The notes below the pieces were generated by a model that was not told where the DNA came from, did no database searches, and saw nothing but the letters and a program-made list of their open reading frames with translations. A program made the translations under genes and the position numbers. A stretch of 64,000 nucleotides of DNA from Rhodococcus sp. IEGM 1409 (GTDB lineage Bacteria; Actinomycetota; Actinomycetes; Mycobacteriales; Mycobacteriaceae): NCBI RefSeq assembly GCF_030056735.1, contig NZ_JASHKN010000001.1:558001-622000 (forward strand), in the 5' to 3' direction. Below are positions 52,315 to 61,117 of this stretch, piece by piece; positions within the stretch are counted from its first letter, which is position 1; each line of letters starts with the position of its first letter.

Positions 52315-53351
52315 CGACGAACGACCGGACTGCACTGACGCTGCCGCACAGTTACGACCGTGCGGCACTGGCTCGTTTCGAGCTGTTCCTGTTCGCCGCC
52401 ATAGCGACCGTGCTGATCACCCGTGCCTACCTGGCGGCAACCGGCTATCCCCAGATCGGGGGCGGTTCCCTCCACATCGCCCACGTTTTGTGGGGTGGAT
52501 TGCTGATGGCCGTCGCCATCGTCTCGACCGCCATCACCGAAGGCTCTCGCACGCGCGATCTGGCGACCCTCGTCGGCGGAATCGGATTCGGCCTCTTCAT
52601 CGACGAGGTCGGAAAGTTTGTCACCGCCGACGTCGACTACTTCTACCAGCCTGCAATCGCGATCATGTACGTCGTCTTCGTAGTCTTCTATCTGGCCGCG
52701 CGCGAGGTGGTGATTCGGCGCGGTATGAATGATCGTCATCGGCTTGCCATCGGTGCGCGAGCGCTCTCGGACCTCGCTCTCGGTCAGCTCGACGAGATCC
52801 AGTACAACCACGCCCTCCGAGTGCTCGACGGCGTCGAAGACCGCAGCCTCACGGACCTCGTCGACTCGATCAAGGCCGGCCTGCACACACAGACTCCGCC
52901 GGTCGGCGGTATCGAATCGAAGATCACGCGTGCTCGCAACGTGTTCTTCCAACGGGCCGAAGCACTGCTCGGGCACCGCATCGTCCGCCGACTGGTACTG
53001 ACTCTGTTCGTATTGCAGGCCCTCCTCGCGGTAGTACAGGTGATCTACGCACTCGTCTCCGAGAACGGCGTCGAAGCTGACGACGTCTCCGATCTCGTCG
53101 TCCAGATCTCCACGGCTGCAACCGGAGTTCTTGTGGTCCTGGGAGTGTGGTTCCTCTTCCGCGGTCCTTACCTCCGGGCCTTGCGGCTACTACGGGCATC
53201 GATCGTGGTGAGCCTTCTGGTGACGCAGGTGTACCTGTTCACGCAGGACCAGTTCGGCGCGCTGTTCGGTTTTGCCGTCTCGCTGTTCATGCTTGCGACT
53301 CTTCGCATCGCGATTCGAAGCGAAGAGTCCGCAGCAGCCCTACCGCAGTGA
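52311..53351 (+). CDS. multi-pass membrane protein coupled to AccD3 gene
   Basis: The 346-residue protein has about seven membrane helices: three or four in the first 130 residues, a hydrophilic middle (about 140-225), and three more at the end. GFGLFIDEVGKFVTAD in the first part is a conserved-looking segment. I cannot name the family. The ATG overlaps the AccD3 stop (ATGA), so it is translationally coupled and probably functionally linked. Its last codons fall in a 16-base tandem repeat. Confidence 0.7.
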   Translation: MTTNDRTALTLPHSYDRAALARFELFLFAAIATVLITRAYLAATGYPQIGGGSLHIAHVLWGGLLMAVAIVSTAITEGSRTRDLATLVGGIGFGLFIDEVGKFVTADVDYFYQPAIAIMYVVFVVFYLAAREVVIRRGMNDRHRLAIGARALSDLALGQLDEIQYNHALRVLDGVEDRSLTDLVDSIKAGLHTQTPPVGGIESKITRARNVFFQRAEALLGHRIVRRLVLTLFVLQALLAVVQVIYALVSENGVEADDVSDLVVQISTAATGVLVVLGVWFLFRGPYLRALRLLRASIVVSLLVTQVYLFTQDQFGALFGFAVSLFMLATLRIAIRSEESAAALPQ

Positions 53352-53387
53352 TTCTCTAGCGCAGTGAATCTCTAGCGCAGTGACTCG
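53344..53387. repeat. 16-base tandem repeats spanning two stop codons
   Basis: CGCAGTGAATCTCTAG repeats with exact 16-base period at 53344 (one change), 53360, and partly 53376. The first copy contains the TGA of the AccD3-linked membrane gene; the last contains the end of the convergent MFS gene, which reads through it on the other strand. Confidence 0.75.
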
Positions 53388-54643
53388 GGGGGCCGACTCG
53401 GTAGATCGCGGATGCCGCGCAGTGGACTGAAGAGCAAGACCAATCCACACGGCGCGATCAGTCCGGCCATGATCCACATGGTTCCGCGCAAACCTACGAG
53501 ATCGCCCAGGAACCCCGCCAGCAGCGCACCCAGCGGAATAGTGCTGTGCAACAGGAACATACTCGTCGCCACTACTCGACCGAGACGGTCTGGCGGACAG
53601 TAACTCTGACGGAAGCTGCCGAGCACTACGTTGCAGGACACGACGCCGGCAATCATCACCATTCCTCCCGCACAGAACCAGAGCAGGCCGGCGCCGTACG
53701 ACGTCAGAGGGGCCAACAGGATGAACGGTCCCGTCACCAACTGACAGATGAGAACGCTTCGGGCAGTACCGAATCGGCGCCCGAGCGGGCGCGCGATCAT
53801 CGACCCGACAATTCCGCCGACCCCGGCAATCGCCAACAGAAGCCCGAGTCCGAATTCCCCCACACCAACCGTCTTTTCCAGGAAAACGATCTGGATCGTG
53901 GTGTACCCGGCAAGGCCGAAATTGAGAAGAGTCCCGTAAACGACGATGGGCCGCAGATACGGATCAGCTGCGACGAATCGCAGGCCGAGCGCTATCTCGC
54001 GCCGAAACGGTTCTCGGCGGCCGCGTCCGCGATCAACGGTCTCCTGCACACGAATCAGCCACATGCACACGAAGCAGAAGACGAAGGTGAACGCATCGAC
54101 GAGCAGACCGGCTGCTAGCCCGACAGTCGCTACCAACAGCCCACCGAAACTCGGGCCGATCACCCGGGTCGCGGCCTCGGCGCCTTGTATCTTCGAGTTC
54201 CCTTCGACAAGATCCGCTTCGTCGAGGACCGTGGGGAGATACGCGTGGTAGGCCGCTTGGAAGAAAACGGTGGCCGTGCCGGTGAGCAGCCCGACCAGAA
54301 GCAGGTGGCCATATGTCACCGCCCCCATGAGGCCGGCGATCGCGACGCTCGCGAAGAGCAGCGCGCACGCAGCGTTCGCGATCATCATGATCGGACGGCG
54401 AGGCAACCGGTCGATCCAGGCACCGGCGGGTAGTCCGACGATCAACCACGGCAACCACACCGCCGAGGCCAGCGCACCGATCTGAAAGTTACTCGCTTCC
54501 AATTCGCGAAGCGCGATCAACGGCAGCACAACGGTCGTGACACCGTTTCCGATGCCGCTGACGGCGTCGCCGGTCCACAGAAGTCGGAAATCACGCTGAG
54601 CGAGGACTCCCCACAAGCCCGCACGTTGCGCTGTATCCGTCAC
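53372..54643 (-). CDS. MFS transporter, DHA3-type exporter
   Basis: The 423-residue protein has 12 membrane helices with the DHA3 features: LLWTGDAVSGIGNGV at the start, GLPAGAWIDRLPRR in loop 2-3 (motif A) and the repeated second half GRRFGTARSV. It should export a drug, siderophore or metabolite. It starts with GTG. No regulator is adjacent; the upstream neighbour is the divergent PrpE-like gene across 192 bases. Confidence 0.87.
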   Translation of the reverse strand: MTDTAQRAGLWGVLAQRDFRLLWTGDAVSGIGNGVTTVVLPLIALRELEASNFQIGALASAVWLPWLIVGLPAGAWIDRLPRRPIMMIANAACALLFASVAIAGLMGAVTYGHLLLVGLLTGTATVFFQAAYHAYLPTVLDEADLVEGNSKIQGAEAATRVIGPSFGGLLVATVGLAAGLLVDAFTFVFCFVCMWLIRVQETVDRGRGRREPFRREIALGLRFVAADPYLRPIVVYGTLLNFGLAGYTTIQIVFLEKTVGVGEFGLGLLLAIAGVGGIVGSMIARPLGRRFGTARSVLICQLVTGPFILLAPLTSYGAGLLWFCAGGMVMIAGVVSCNVVLGSFRQSYCPPDRLGRVVATSMFLLHSTIPLGALLAGFLGDLVGLRGTMWIMAGLIAPCGLVLLFSPLRGIRDLPSRPPESLR

Positions 54644-54835
54644 ACCGATTCCCCCTTCAATCCCTGGCCTATCCCACCCGCCGATCCCACCCGCCGACGC
54701 ACCACTGGCCGACGGGACAGGCCCGTCCGGCGCAAACGGACCGCACCCGCACCCACACTGAGGCGCACGGCACTGACGGTAACCTAAGGTGCTTCAGGTC
54801 ACGGGTTAGCGAAGTTCACGAGAGGACACACGTCG

Positions 54836-56752
54836 ATGAGCTCTTCTGAGCAGTCGTCCCACACCACGTATGCCGACGCATATCGCGAGAGCATGGATCA
54901 GCCGGAGAAGTTCTGGCTCGATGCAGCGCGTGCCGTCGACTGGGATGTCGCGCCCACGAAGGCACTCGACGATTCCGCCGCACCGATCTATCGCTGGTTC
55001 CCGGATGCGTCGCTGAACACCAGCTTCAATGCCCTTGATCGGCACGTCCGCGACGGCCGCGGCGATCAGACCGCGTTGATCTTCGACTCCGCGATGGTCC
55101 CCACCAAGGCCACGTACACCTACGCCGAACTCCTCGAGCAGGTCTCACTCTTCGCCGGTGTCTTGAAAGATCAGGGTGTGGTGGCGGGTGACCGCGTCAT
55201 CATCTACATGCCGATGATCCCCGAGGCTGCGATCGCGATGCTCGCGTGTGCACGTATCGGCGCTGTGCATTCAGTGGTGTTCGGCGGCTTCGCTGCCAAG
55301 GAACTCGCCACGCGTATCGACGACGCCGGCCCCGTGGTGCTCGTGACGGCGTCCGGCGGCCTGGAGCCAGGCCGAACCATCGAGTACCTGCCGATGGTCG
55401 AGAAGGCTCTGCAACTGTCCGCCACTCCCGCTCACACCGTGATCGTGAAGAACCGTGAGCAGATTCCCGGCGCTGCTGCCGACTACAAGTCAAGTGCCGC
55501 AGCCTGGTTCGACTGGGACGAGATGATCGCCGATGCCGCCCCTGCCGACCCGGTGTCGGTCGCCGCGACGGATCCGCTCTACATCCTCTACACCTCGGGA
55601 ACGACCGGTAAGCCCAAGGGCGTCGTCCGGGACAACGGTGGCCATGCTGTTGCGTTGACGTGGACGATGAAGAATCTCTACGACATCAGCCCCGGCCAGG
55701 TCTGGTGGACCGCCTCCGACGTCGGCTGGGTGGTCGGCCACTCGTACATCGTCTACGGACCTTTGCTCGCCGGAGCCACGACGGTCATGTACGAAGGCAA
55801 GCCCGTCGGCACCCCAGACGCCGGTGCATTCTGGCGCATCATTTCCGAGTACAAGGTGTCGGCACTCTTCACCGCCCCCACCGCCGTTCGGGCGGTCCGC
55901 AAGGCCGACCCGGATGCAAAAGAGCTTGCCAAGTACGACATCTCGTCGCTCGACACACTGTTCGCCGCCGGCGAGCGCTTGGATCCCGACACCTACGAGT
56001 GGGCTACTCGGATTCTCGATCGCCCGGTGGTAGATCACTGGTGGCAGACCGAAACCGGTTGGGCCATCTGCGCGAACCTGCGCGGCCTCGAACCCATGGA
56101 GATCAAAGCGGGCTCACCCACCGTCGCCTGCCCCGGATACCGCGTCGAAATCGTCGACGGCAAGGGCGAACTCGTGGGACCGGGCACCGAGGGCAACATC
56201 GTGATCGGCCTGCCGCTTCCTCCCGGAACACTCGCCGGACTGTGGCGTGACGACGATCGGTACGTGAAGTCCTACCTGTCGACATTCGAAGGCTATTACC
56301 TCACCGGCGACTCCGGATACATCGACGAGGACAACTATGTCTTCGTCCTCGGACGCAGCGACGACGTGATCAACGTTGCCGGACACCGCCTTTCGACAGG
56401 AAGCATGGAAGCAGTAGTCGCCGGCCACCCGGCCGTCGCAGAATGCGCCGTCATCGGCATTCACGACGAACTCAAGGGGCAACGGCCGAGCGGCTACGTC
56501 GTGCTCAAGTCCGGCGTCGACATCGATCCCGAAACTCTCCGACAGGAACTAATCGCGCGGGTGCGCGACCAGATCGGTGCCGTCGCCACCTTCCGGGACG
56601 TCACCGTCGTCGCCGCACTACCGAAGACTCGTTCCGGCAAGATCCTCCGCAAGACCATGCGGCAGATCGCTGACAACGAGGAGTACACGGTCCCGTCGAC
56701 CATCGAGGACGCGAGCGTATTGGACGAGCTGTCCAAACTCCTTCGCGGATAA
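54836..56752 (+). CDS. prpE: propionyl/acetyl-CoA synthetase (PrpE-like)
   Basis: The 638-residue protein belongs to the acyl-adenylate-forming family. It shows the phosphate-binding P-loop YTSGTTGKPKG, ATP motif YLTGDSG and the C-terminal catalytic Lys602 in RSGKILRK, the residue whose acetylation switches the enzyme off. Overall it looks more like propionyl-CoA synthetase PrpE than Acs, but acetate or butyrate use is possible. It activates short fatty acids with ATP and CoA. No prp genes are in the window. Downstream, 92 bases on, is the mycofactocin-type SDR gene. Confidence 0.85.
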   Translation: MSSSEQSSHTTYADAYRESMDQPEKFWLDAARAVDWDVAPTKALDDSAAPIYRWFPDASLNTSFNALDRHVRDGRGDQTALIFDSAMVPTKATYTYAELLEQVSLFAGVLKDQGVVAGDRVIIYMPMIPEAAIAMLACARIGAVHSVVFGGFAAKELATRIDDAGPVVLVTASGGLEPGRTIEYLPMVEKALQLSATPAHTVIVKNREQIPGAAADYKSSAAAWFDWDEMIADAAPADPVSVAATDPLYILYTSGTTGKPKGVVRDNGGHAVALTWTMKNLYDISPGQVWWTASDVGWVVGHSYIVYGPLLAGATTVMYEGKPVGTPDAGAFWRIISEYKVSALFTAPTAVRAVRKADPDAKELAKYDISSLDTLFAAGERLDPDTYEWATRILDRPVVDHWWQTETGWAICANLRGLEPMEIKAGSPTVACPGYRVEIVDGKGELVGPGTEGNIVIGLPLPPGTLAGLWRDDDRYVKSYLSTFEGYYLTGDSGYIDEDNYVFVLGRSDDVINVAGHRLSTGSMEAVVAGHPAVAECAVIGIHDELKGQRPSGYVVLKSGVDIDPETLRQELIARVRDQIGAVATFRDVTVVAALPKTRSGKILRKTMRQIADNEEYTVPSTIEDASVLDELSKLLRG

Positions 56753-56844
56753 GGATTTCGCGAATTCCCCTACCTGCCCGGCTCCGGACGTAGCAGTATG
56801 AACACGTTCCAGTTTTGGCGCTTCGCACGGGCAGGGGAAGTTCG

Positions 56845-57690
56845 ATGGGCAATTTGGACGGTCAGGTCGCATTCATCACCGGAGCGGCGCGTGGTCAAGG
56901 GCGCGCGCATGCCGTCAAGCTCGCGTCCGAGGGCGCGGACATCATCGCGGTGGATCTCTGCGCGCCGGTCGCAACGGCGGGGTACGACATGGCCACCGAG
57001 GCCGACCTCGCCCAGACCGTCGCCCTGGTCGAAGCTCAAGGCCGGCGCATCGTCGCATCCGTAGCGGACACTCGCGACCTCGATGCCCTGAAATCAGCGG
57101 TCGACGCCGGAGTCGAGAAACTCGGCCGACTGGACATTGTGATCGCCAACGCGGGAATCGCGGCGTCGGCAAAGCTGTCCTGGGATCTGAGCGCCGAAGA
57201 GTTCCGCGAGCTGATGGACATCAACGTCACTGGTGTCTGGTTGACGACCAAGGTGTCGATTCCGCACATCATGAACGGCAATCGAGGTGGGTCGATCGTG
57301 TTGATCAGCTCGATGGCCGGCCTTCGCGGCGTGCCGGGTATCGCACACTATTCCGCGTCCAAGCACGCCGTTCGCGGTTTGGCGAAGTCTCTGGCCAACG
57401 AACTCGGTTGGGCGGACATTCGGGTCAATTCCGTACACCCGGGCAATGTGCGAACCACGATGATCGACAACGAACCGATGGTTCGCGCGTTCCGTCCAGA
57501 CTTGGAGAATCCCGTCCTCGCCGATACCGCTCCGATCATGTCGAAGCTGAATCTGCTGCCCCATCCGTGGGTCGACCCCGAAGTAATTGCGGATGCGGTG
57601 TTCTATCTGGTGGGGCCGGCCGGACGCGGGATCACCGGGATCGCACTGCCGATCGATCTCGGAACCTCCGAAAAATTCGCCGGCGGCTAA
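56845..57690 (+). CDS. mycofactocin-coupled SDR family oxidoreductase
   Basis: The 281-residue short-chain dehydrogenase has the cofactor motif TGAARGQG and catalytic YSASK, with Ser in ISSMAG, and the insertion near residue 35-55 (VDLCAPV...Y...ATEADL) that marks the subfamily bound to a non-exchangeable NAD and dependent on mycofactocin. It oxidises an alcohol. The precursor peptide and maturation genes are not in the window and would have to be elsewhere. The ATG at 56845 follows GGGGAAG by about 5 bases. Confidence 0.83.
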   Translation: MGNLDGQVAFITGAARGQGRAHAVKLASEGADIIAVDLCAPVATAGYDMATEADLAQTVALVEAQGRRIVASVADTRDLDALKSAVDAGVEKLGRLDIVIANAGIAASAKLSWDLSAEEFRELMDINVTGVWLTTKVSIPHIMNGNRGGSIVLISSMAGLRGVPGIAHYSASKHAVRGLAKSLANELGWADIRVNSVHPGNVRTTMIDNEPMVRAFRPDLENPVLADTAPIMSKLNLLPHPWVDPEVIADAVFYLVGPAGRGITGIALPIDLGTSEKFAGG

Positions 57691-57731
57691 AGGCCTGCAC
57701 AGACACAGAATTGCTCTGCTCGACCGGCACA

Positions 57732-57781
57732 GAATTGCCTCTGCCGGATGGGTCTCGAGCACCATCCGGCAGAGGCAATTC
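57732..57781 (+). terminator. 20-base perfect hairpin after the SDR gene
   Basis: Arms at 57732-57751 and 57762-57781 match over 20 bases with a 10-base loop, starting 42 bases after the SDR stop. A partial extra copy of the left arm (CACAGAATTGC) lies just before it, near 57704. The 325 bases between the SDR and the next gene hold nothing else that I can identify apart from an A/T-rich stretch near 57940 that may be a promoter. Confidence 0.7.
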
Positions 57782-58015
57782 CGGCTTGATCAAGCCTTCG
57801 TAGCAACAGAACAAGTAGTCGACAACCTCATAGGCGCTCCTCGTCTGGCGTGGGAAAAACCTTTGTGGGATGCGCAACAAACCCAAGATCCAGAGTAGAA
57901 GCATTTGGCCGCAAACGCGCGTCATTCGGCAGTATTTTTTTGGATTCGGGCATACTGGACAACGCTCCCACCACGTATTATGGACCCGAGTTCACACATA
58001 CAGGGGGTAGGCACA

Positions 58016-58525
58016 GTGACGGTCAATTACGCCGCGATGGACCCGATTCACGGAAAAGTCGAGATCTCCTTCGACGTCGACACCGGGGTCGTGGACGTCC
58101 GAAACGGCGAATCACGCGCTCTGTTGACGCGCCGAGTCGACGCCCCGCGCCGCGAAGGCACACCCATCGGAACGCGGGCTGCCGCCGACCTGTTCTTCAC
58201 TCTCGGTGGCGACGAGGTCGAACTCACTGTCGGCAAAGGCTTTCTGTCCCGGCGCTCGTATACGGTCTCTGCACTCGTCGACGGTGTGAGTTTGAACTTC
58301 GCCCCAGTCGATGACGCGAACAGCGCCTTCACCCGGGACGGGGTTCGCATCGCTCTGTTCTCCAAGAACGAGGAATCCGACCCCAGACAGACCGACGCAG
58401 TCTGGTCGAGCACTCCGAGCAACGACGAACTCGTCATCGGTTACGCCCTGGCCGAAGCATTCGACTGCGGAGCACTCAACGGCGCCTTTGCTCTGATCGA
58501 ATCACTGGTGCTCGGCGGCGGGTAG
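58016..58525 (+). CDS. uncharacterised protein, 169 residues
   Basis: The protein starts at GTG 58016, preceded by GGGGGTAGG. It is soluble, strand-rich and contains PIHGKVEISFDVDTG and a DDANSAFTRDG segment. I do not recognise a family. It converges with the DUF1304 gene, 9 bases away. A longer start upstream would pass through unlikely sequence. No functional link is visible. Confidence 0.65.
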   Translation: MTVNYAAMDPIHGKVEISFDVDTGVVDVRNGESRALLTRRVDAPRREGTPIGTRAAADLFFTLGGDEVELTVGKGFLSRRSYTVSALVDGVSLNFAPVDDANSAFTRDGVRIALFSKNEESDPRQTDAVWSSTPSNDELVIGYALAEAFDCGALNGAFALIESLVLGGG

Positions 58526-58533
58526 AGACGGTC

Positions 58534-58920
58534 TCAGAGCAGGTGGATTACCAGCAAAACAACGGCAATAGCTGGGAAAAGCATCTGCACGACGGCTGCG
58601 CGGGCCTTGTCAGGAGAAGAGAGAATCAACACCAACCCCGCGGCAACCATCGATCCTGTGCCTGCCAGTACGAGGGCGATTCCGACCGACGCGGAACCGG
58701 TCGCCGCAATCACGATGCCGATCACGGACACGATTGCCAGGAAGAGGTTGTAAAAGCCCTGGTTGAAGGCAAGCGGCTGCGTGGTGATCGCTTCCTCCTC
58801 CGACTTGACGCCGAATGTGGCGCGGGTCTTCGGGGCAGTCCAGAGAATCGATTCGAGGACAAAAATGTATACGTGCACTGCTGCGGCCAGTCCCGCGAAG
58901 ATGTAGCCGGCGACGTTCAT
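58534..58920 (-). CDS. DUF1304 membrane protein
   Basis: The 128-residue protein has four membrane helices and the DUF1304 pattern: HVYIFVLESILW at the first helix and FNQGFYNLFLA in the second. The function is unknown. It is divergent from a TetR gene, and a 40-base near-perfect palindrome lies between them, so it is probably the repressor's target. The Glu in VLES and the Asn-Gln-Gly-Phe motif are the conserved polar residues in the membrane. Confidence 0.83.
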   Translation of the reverse strand: MNVAGYIFAGLAAAVHVYIFVLESILWTAPKTRATFGVKSEEEAITTQPLAFNQGFYNLFLAIVSVIGIVIAATGSASVGIALVLAGTGSMVAAGLVLILSSPDKARAAVVQMLFPAIAVVLLVIHLL

Positions 58921-58950
58921 CGGTGAGCTCCTGTTGCTTCGAGTGAATTC

Positions 58951-58990
58951 TGTATCGTTCGGTCCAATATATACTGGAACGAACGATACA
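58951..58990. promoter_or_regulatory. 40-base palindromic TetR operator
   Basis: Arms at 58951-58966 and 58975-58990 (TGTATCGTTCGGTCCA and its complement with one mismatch) flank an 8-base AT-rich centre. The centre probably overlaps the promoter(s) of the divergent DUF1304 and TetR genes, so binding would shut both. Confidence 0.75.
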
Positions 58991-59007
58991 GAAAGAGCGA
59001 GGCCTTG

Positions 59008-59589
59008 ATGGGCAGATCACAAGAATTCGACACGACAGCCGTGGTCGCTGCCGCTTTGGACGTGTTCTGGGCACATGGGTACGAAGGCGCATCGCTCGGC
59101 GACCTGGAATCCGCGACGGGACTGAGTCGGTCAAGTCTCTACAACTCGTTCACCAACAAGCGCGGATTGTTCGACGCCGCAGTGCAGATGTACCTCGAAG
59201 ATCTCATCCGTCCACGTCTGCGCAACCTCACTACGGATCCGGGACCGGACGCCGTCGACGCCTACCTTTCCTCGCTGGAACAAGCGATCGGCACCATGAC
59301 CGCCGACTCACCGCGGCGAGGTTGCTTACTTCTCAATACTGCTGCCGGACTCGGCGCGCACGACGCCGCGGTGGCAGCCGTGATCCGCGCTTACCGGCAA
59401 GAACTTACCGTTGCAATTCGCAGCGGGTTACAAACCGCGTTTCCGGCCGAGACAGACGCCACGCTCTCGGATCGCACTCGAATCCTTCTCTCCTGCACGG
59501 TAAGTGCACTGGTCCTCGCGCGAGTTGATACCGAAGAGGCGATCGCAACTCTGGAATCTGCGCGCCGACTGAACCTCGAATGGGTTTGA
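59008..59589 (+). CDS. TetR family transcriptional regulator
   Basis: The 193-residue protein has the N-terminal helix-turn-helix (ASLGDLESATGLSRSSLYNS, about residues 26-45) and a C-terminal domain close to that of AcrR/YcdC-type regulators, with a single Cys in SPRRGCLLLN that could be redox- or ligand-sensitive. The ATG at 59008 is preferred to a TTG at 59005. It is divergent from the DUF1304 gene and probably represses it through the 40-base palindrome. Confidence 0.87.
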   Translation: MGRSQEFDTTAVVAAALDVFWAHGYEGASLGDLESATGLSRSSLYNSFTNKRGLFDAAVQMYLEDLIRPRLRNLTTDPGPDAVDAYLSSLEQAIGTMTADSPRRGCLLLNTAAGLGAHDAAVAAVIRAYRQELTVAIRSGLQTAFPAETDATLSDRTRILLSCTVSALVLARVDTEEAIATLESARRLNLEWV

Positions 59590-59760
59590 CCGGAGTCGAA
59601 CAGGGAAACGAAACATTCCATCACCGCGCCAGTTCGACGCAACAGGACTTGTGCACTTCCGGTCGTGGACCCGCCATATAAATGGGTCGCATTACTGCAG
59701 TATTCACGACAACGCGAAAGTCCCTTGCGATTGTTTTGCCCAAGGACGCAGGGTCTCCAC

Positions 59761-59802
59761 ACATGTCGTAATTGACATGTCGTAATTGACATGTTGAAAA
59801 TG
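59761..59802. promoter_or_regulatory. PadR box as tandem 14-base repeats
   Basis: Three 14-base units, ACATGTCGTAATTG at 59761 and 59775 and a diverged copy at 59789, form two overlapping ATGT-N8-ACAT sites (59763-59778 and 59777-59792), the canonical PadR operator. A TTGACA -35-like hexamer at 59786-59791 falls inside. It lies just before the PadR gene start. Confidence 0.7.
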
Positions 59803-59813
59803 TAATCTACTCT

Positions 59814-60386
59814 GTGAATGTGTCACTACCTCATGCGTTACTAGGGTTGCTTGCCGTCGAACCGCGCAGCGGGTACGCGCTAACCGAAGCACTGGGCAAT
59901 ACGGGGATCGGTCGACACGCATGGCACGCGGGACACTCCAGCATCTATCCAGAACTCAATCGACTCCACCGATTGGGTCTGATCGAGGTCACAGACGAAG
60001 GGGCTCGAGGAAAGCGTACCTACGGAATAACCGGCGATGGCCACGATGAGCTACGTACCTGGCTGGTCGATGCGCCGGTAACACCGCCTGTCGCCCGCAA
60101 CGAGATCGTGCTCCGAATGTTTCTGCTTTCGTCACTCGATCCCGACGATGCAATCAACATCCTCCAAAAAATCGTTACCCACGCGGAATCCGAGGCCGAA
60201 GAAATGCGTCTCATTCGCCACACTTACCCCGACGAGATTCCGGCGGGACCTGCCGGTTTCGGTCACATTGCAGCCGAATACGGCCTGCGCGCCGACGAAG
60301 CTGTTGTCGGATGGGCAAAGTGGGCAATCGGCCAATTCGAGCGTCGCGTATCACCCACCGATCCACTCCCCAGTCCGCCTATCTAG
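59814..60386 (+). CDS. PadR family transcriptional regulator
   Basis: The 190-residue protein has a PadR winged helix (about residues 10-75; HALLGLLAVEPRSGYALTEA, KRTYGITGDG) and a C-terminal helical dimerisation domain of the Vir family type. The start is GTG at 59814 or 59820; no ribosome binding site is visible, so the mRNA may be leaderless. Two PadR boxes lie immediately upstream, indicating autoregulation. The hydrolase gene starts 8 bases after its stop, so the two make an operon. Confidence 0.87.
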   Translation: MNVSLPHALLGLLAVEPRSGYALTEALGNTGIGRHAWHAGHSSIYPELNRLHRLGLIEVTDEGARGKRTYGITGDGHDELRTWLVDAPVTPPVARNEIVLRMFLLSSLDPDDAINILQKIVTHAESEAEEMRLIRHTYPDEIPAGPAGFGHIAAEYGLRADEAVVGWAKWAIGQFERRVSPTDPLPSPPI

Positions 60387-60394
60387 GAGAACGA

Positions 60395-61117
60395 ATGAAA
60401 TCCAAGTCGTTTGTACTCACCGTCCCCGAAGTCGATCGAGAGCAACACGCCTTCATCGATGTCTACCGCGATCACGGAGTTGACGACGGCCACCGCAGGC
60501 CGCTGATCATTTTTGTGCACGGCGGTCCCCTACCACCCAATATGCAACCGGCTCCGCGAGATTGGCCGGCATTCGTCGGCTATGGTTCACTTGCTGCGAA
60601 TGAAGGAGCTGTCGGGGTCACCCTCGAGCATCACATGCACTCCCTCGCAGACTGTGCCGCCACCGTGGAGGAGATCTCAACGGCAATTGAACAGGCGCGC
60701 TCCCTTCCCGACGTCGATCCCGACAAGGTGGCCCTGTGGTTCTTCTCCGGCAGCGGCATACTCGTTTCGGATTGGCTTCGCGATCCTCCGTCGTGGCTCA
60801 CCTGCGTTGCATTGACCTACCCCGTTCTCGATTTTCTTCCCGAGTGGGAGGTCGATTCACGGTTCCACCCGATCACTGCACTCGAGGCACATTCGGCTGG
60901 CAGCCTACCGATTCTCCTAACACGCGTCGGTATCGAAAAACCCGAATTCGCCGCCGGTGTAGAAGCATTCGCCGCCGCTGCGAACTCTAACGGCATCGGC
61001 CTCGATATCATCGACGTACCCGACGGCCGTCACGGATTCGACATGCTAGAGGCCACCGATGCTTCGCGAGCGGCTGTCACCGAGGCAATGGATTGGGTTG
61101 TCGGCAATCTAGTCTGA
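60395..61117 (+). CDS. alpha/beta-hydrolase fold protein
   Basis: The 240-residue protein has the start of an alpha/beta-hydrolase: LIIFVHGGPLPP (oxyanion HGG) and strand ALWFFSGSGI in the nucleophile-elbow position, with His in the terminal DGRHGFDM. The elbow reads FSGSG rather than GxSxG, so the nucleophile may still be Ser, but this is not certain. A dienelactone-hydrolase- or acetyl-esterase-like role is possible. An AGGAGAAC ribosome binding site precedes the ATG. It shares an operon with the PadR gene. Confidence 0.75.
   Translation: MKSKSFVLTVPEVDREQHAFIDVYRDHGVDDGHRRPLIIFVHGGPLPPNMQPAPRDWPAFVGYGSLAANEGAVGVTLEHHMHSLADCAATVEEISTAIEQARSLPDVDPDKVALWFFSGSGILVSDWLRDPPSWLTCVALTYPVLDFLPEWEVDSRFHPITALEAHSAGSLPILLTRVGIEKPEFAAGVEAFAAAANSNGIGLDIIDVPDGRHGFDMLEATDASRAAVTEAMDWVVGNLV

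Noticed and set aside
54644..54835. CRP-like box upstream of prpE (near TTCAGGTCACG)
   Set aside because: Only one half site is convincing; the other does not match.
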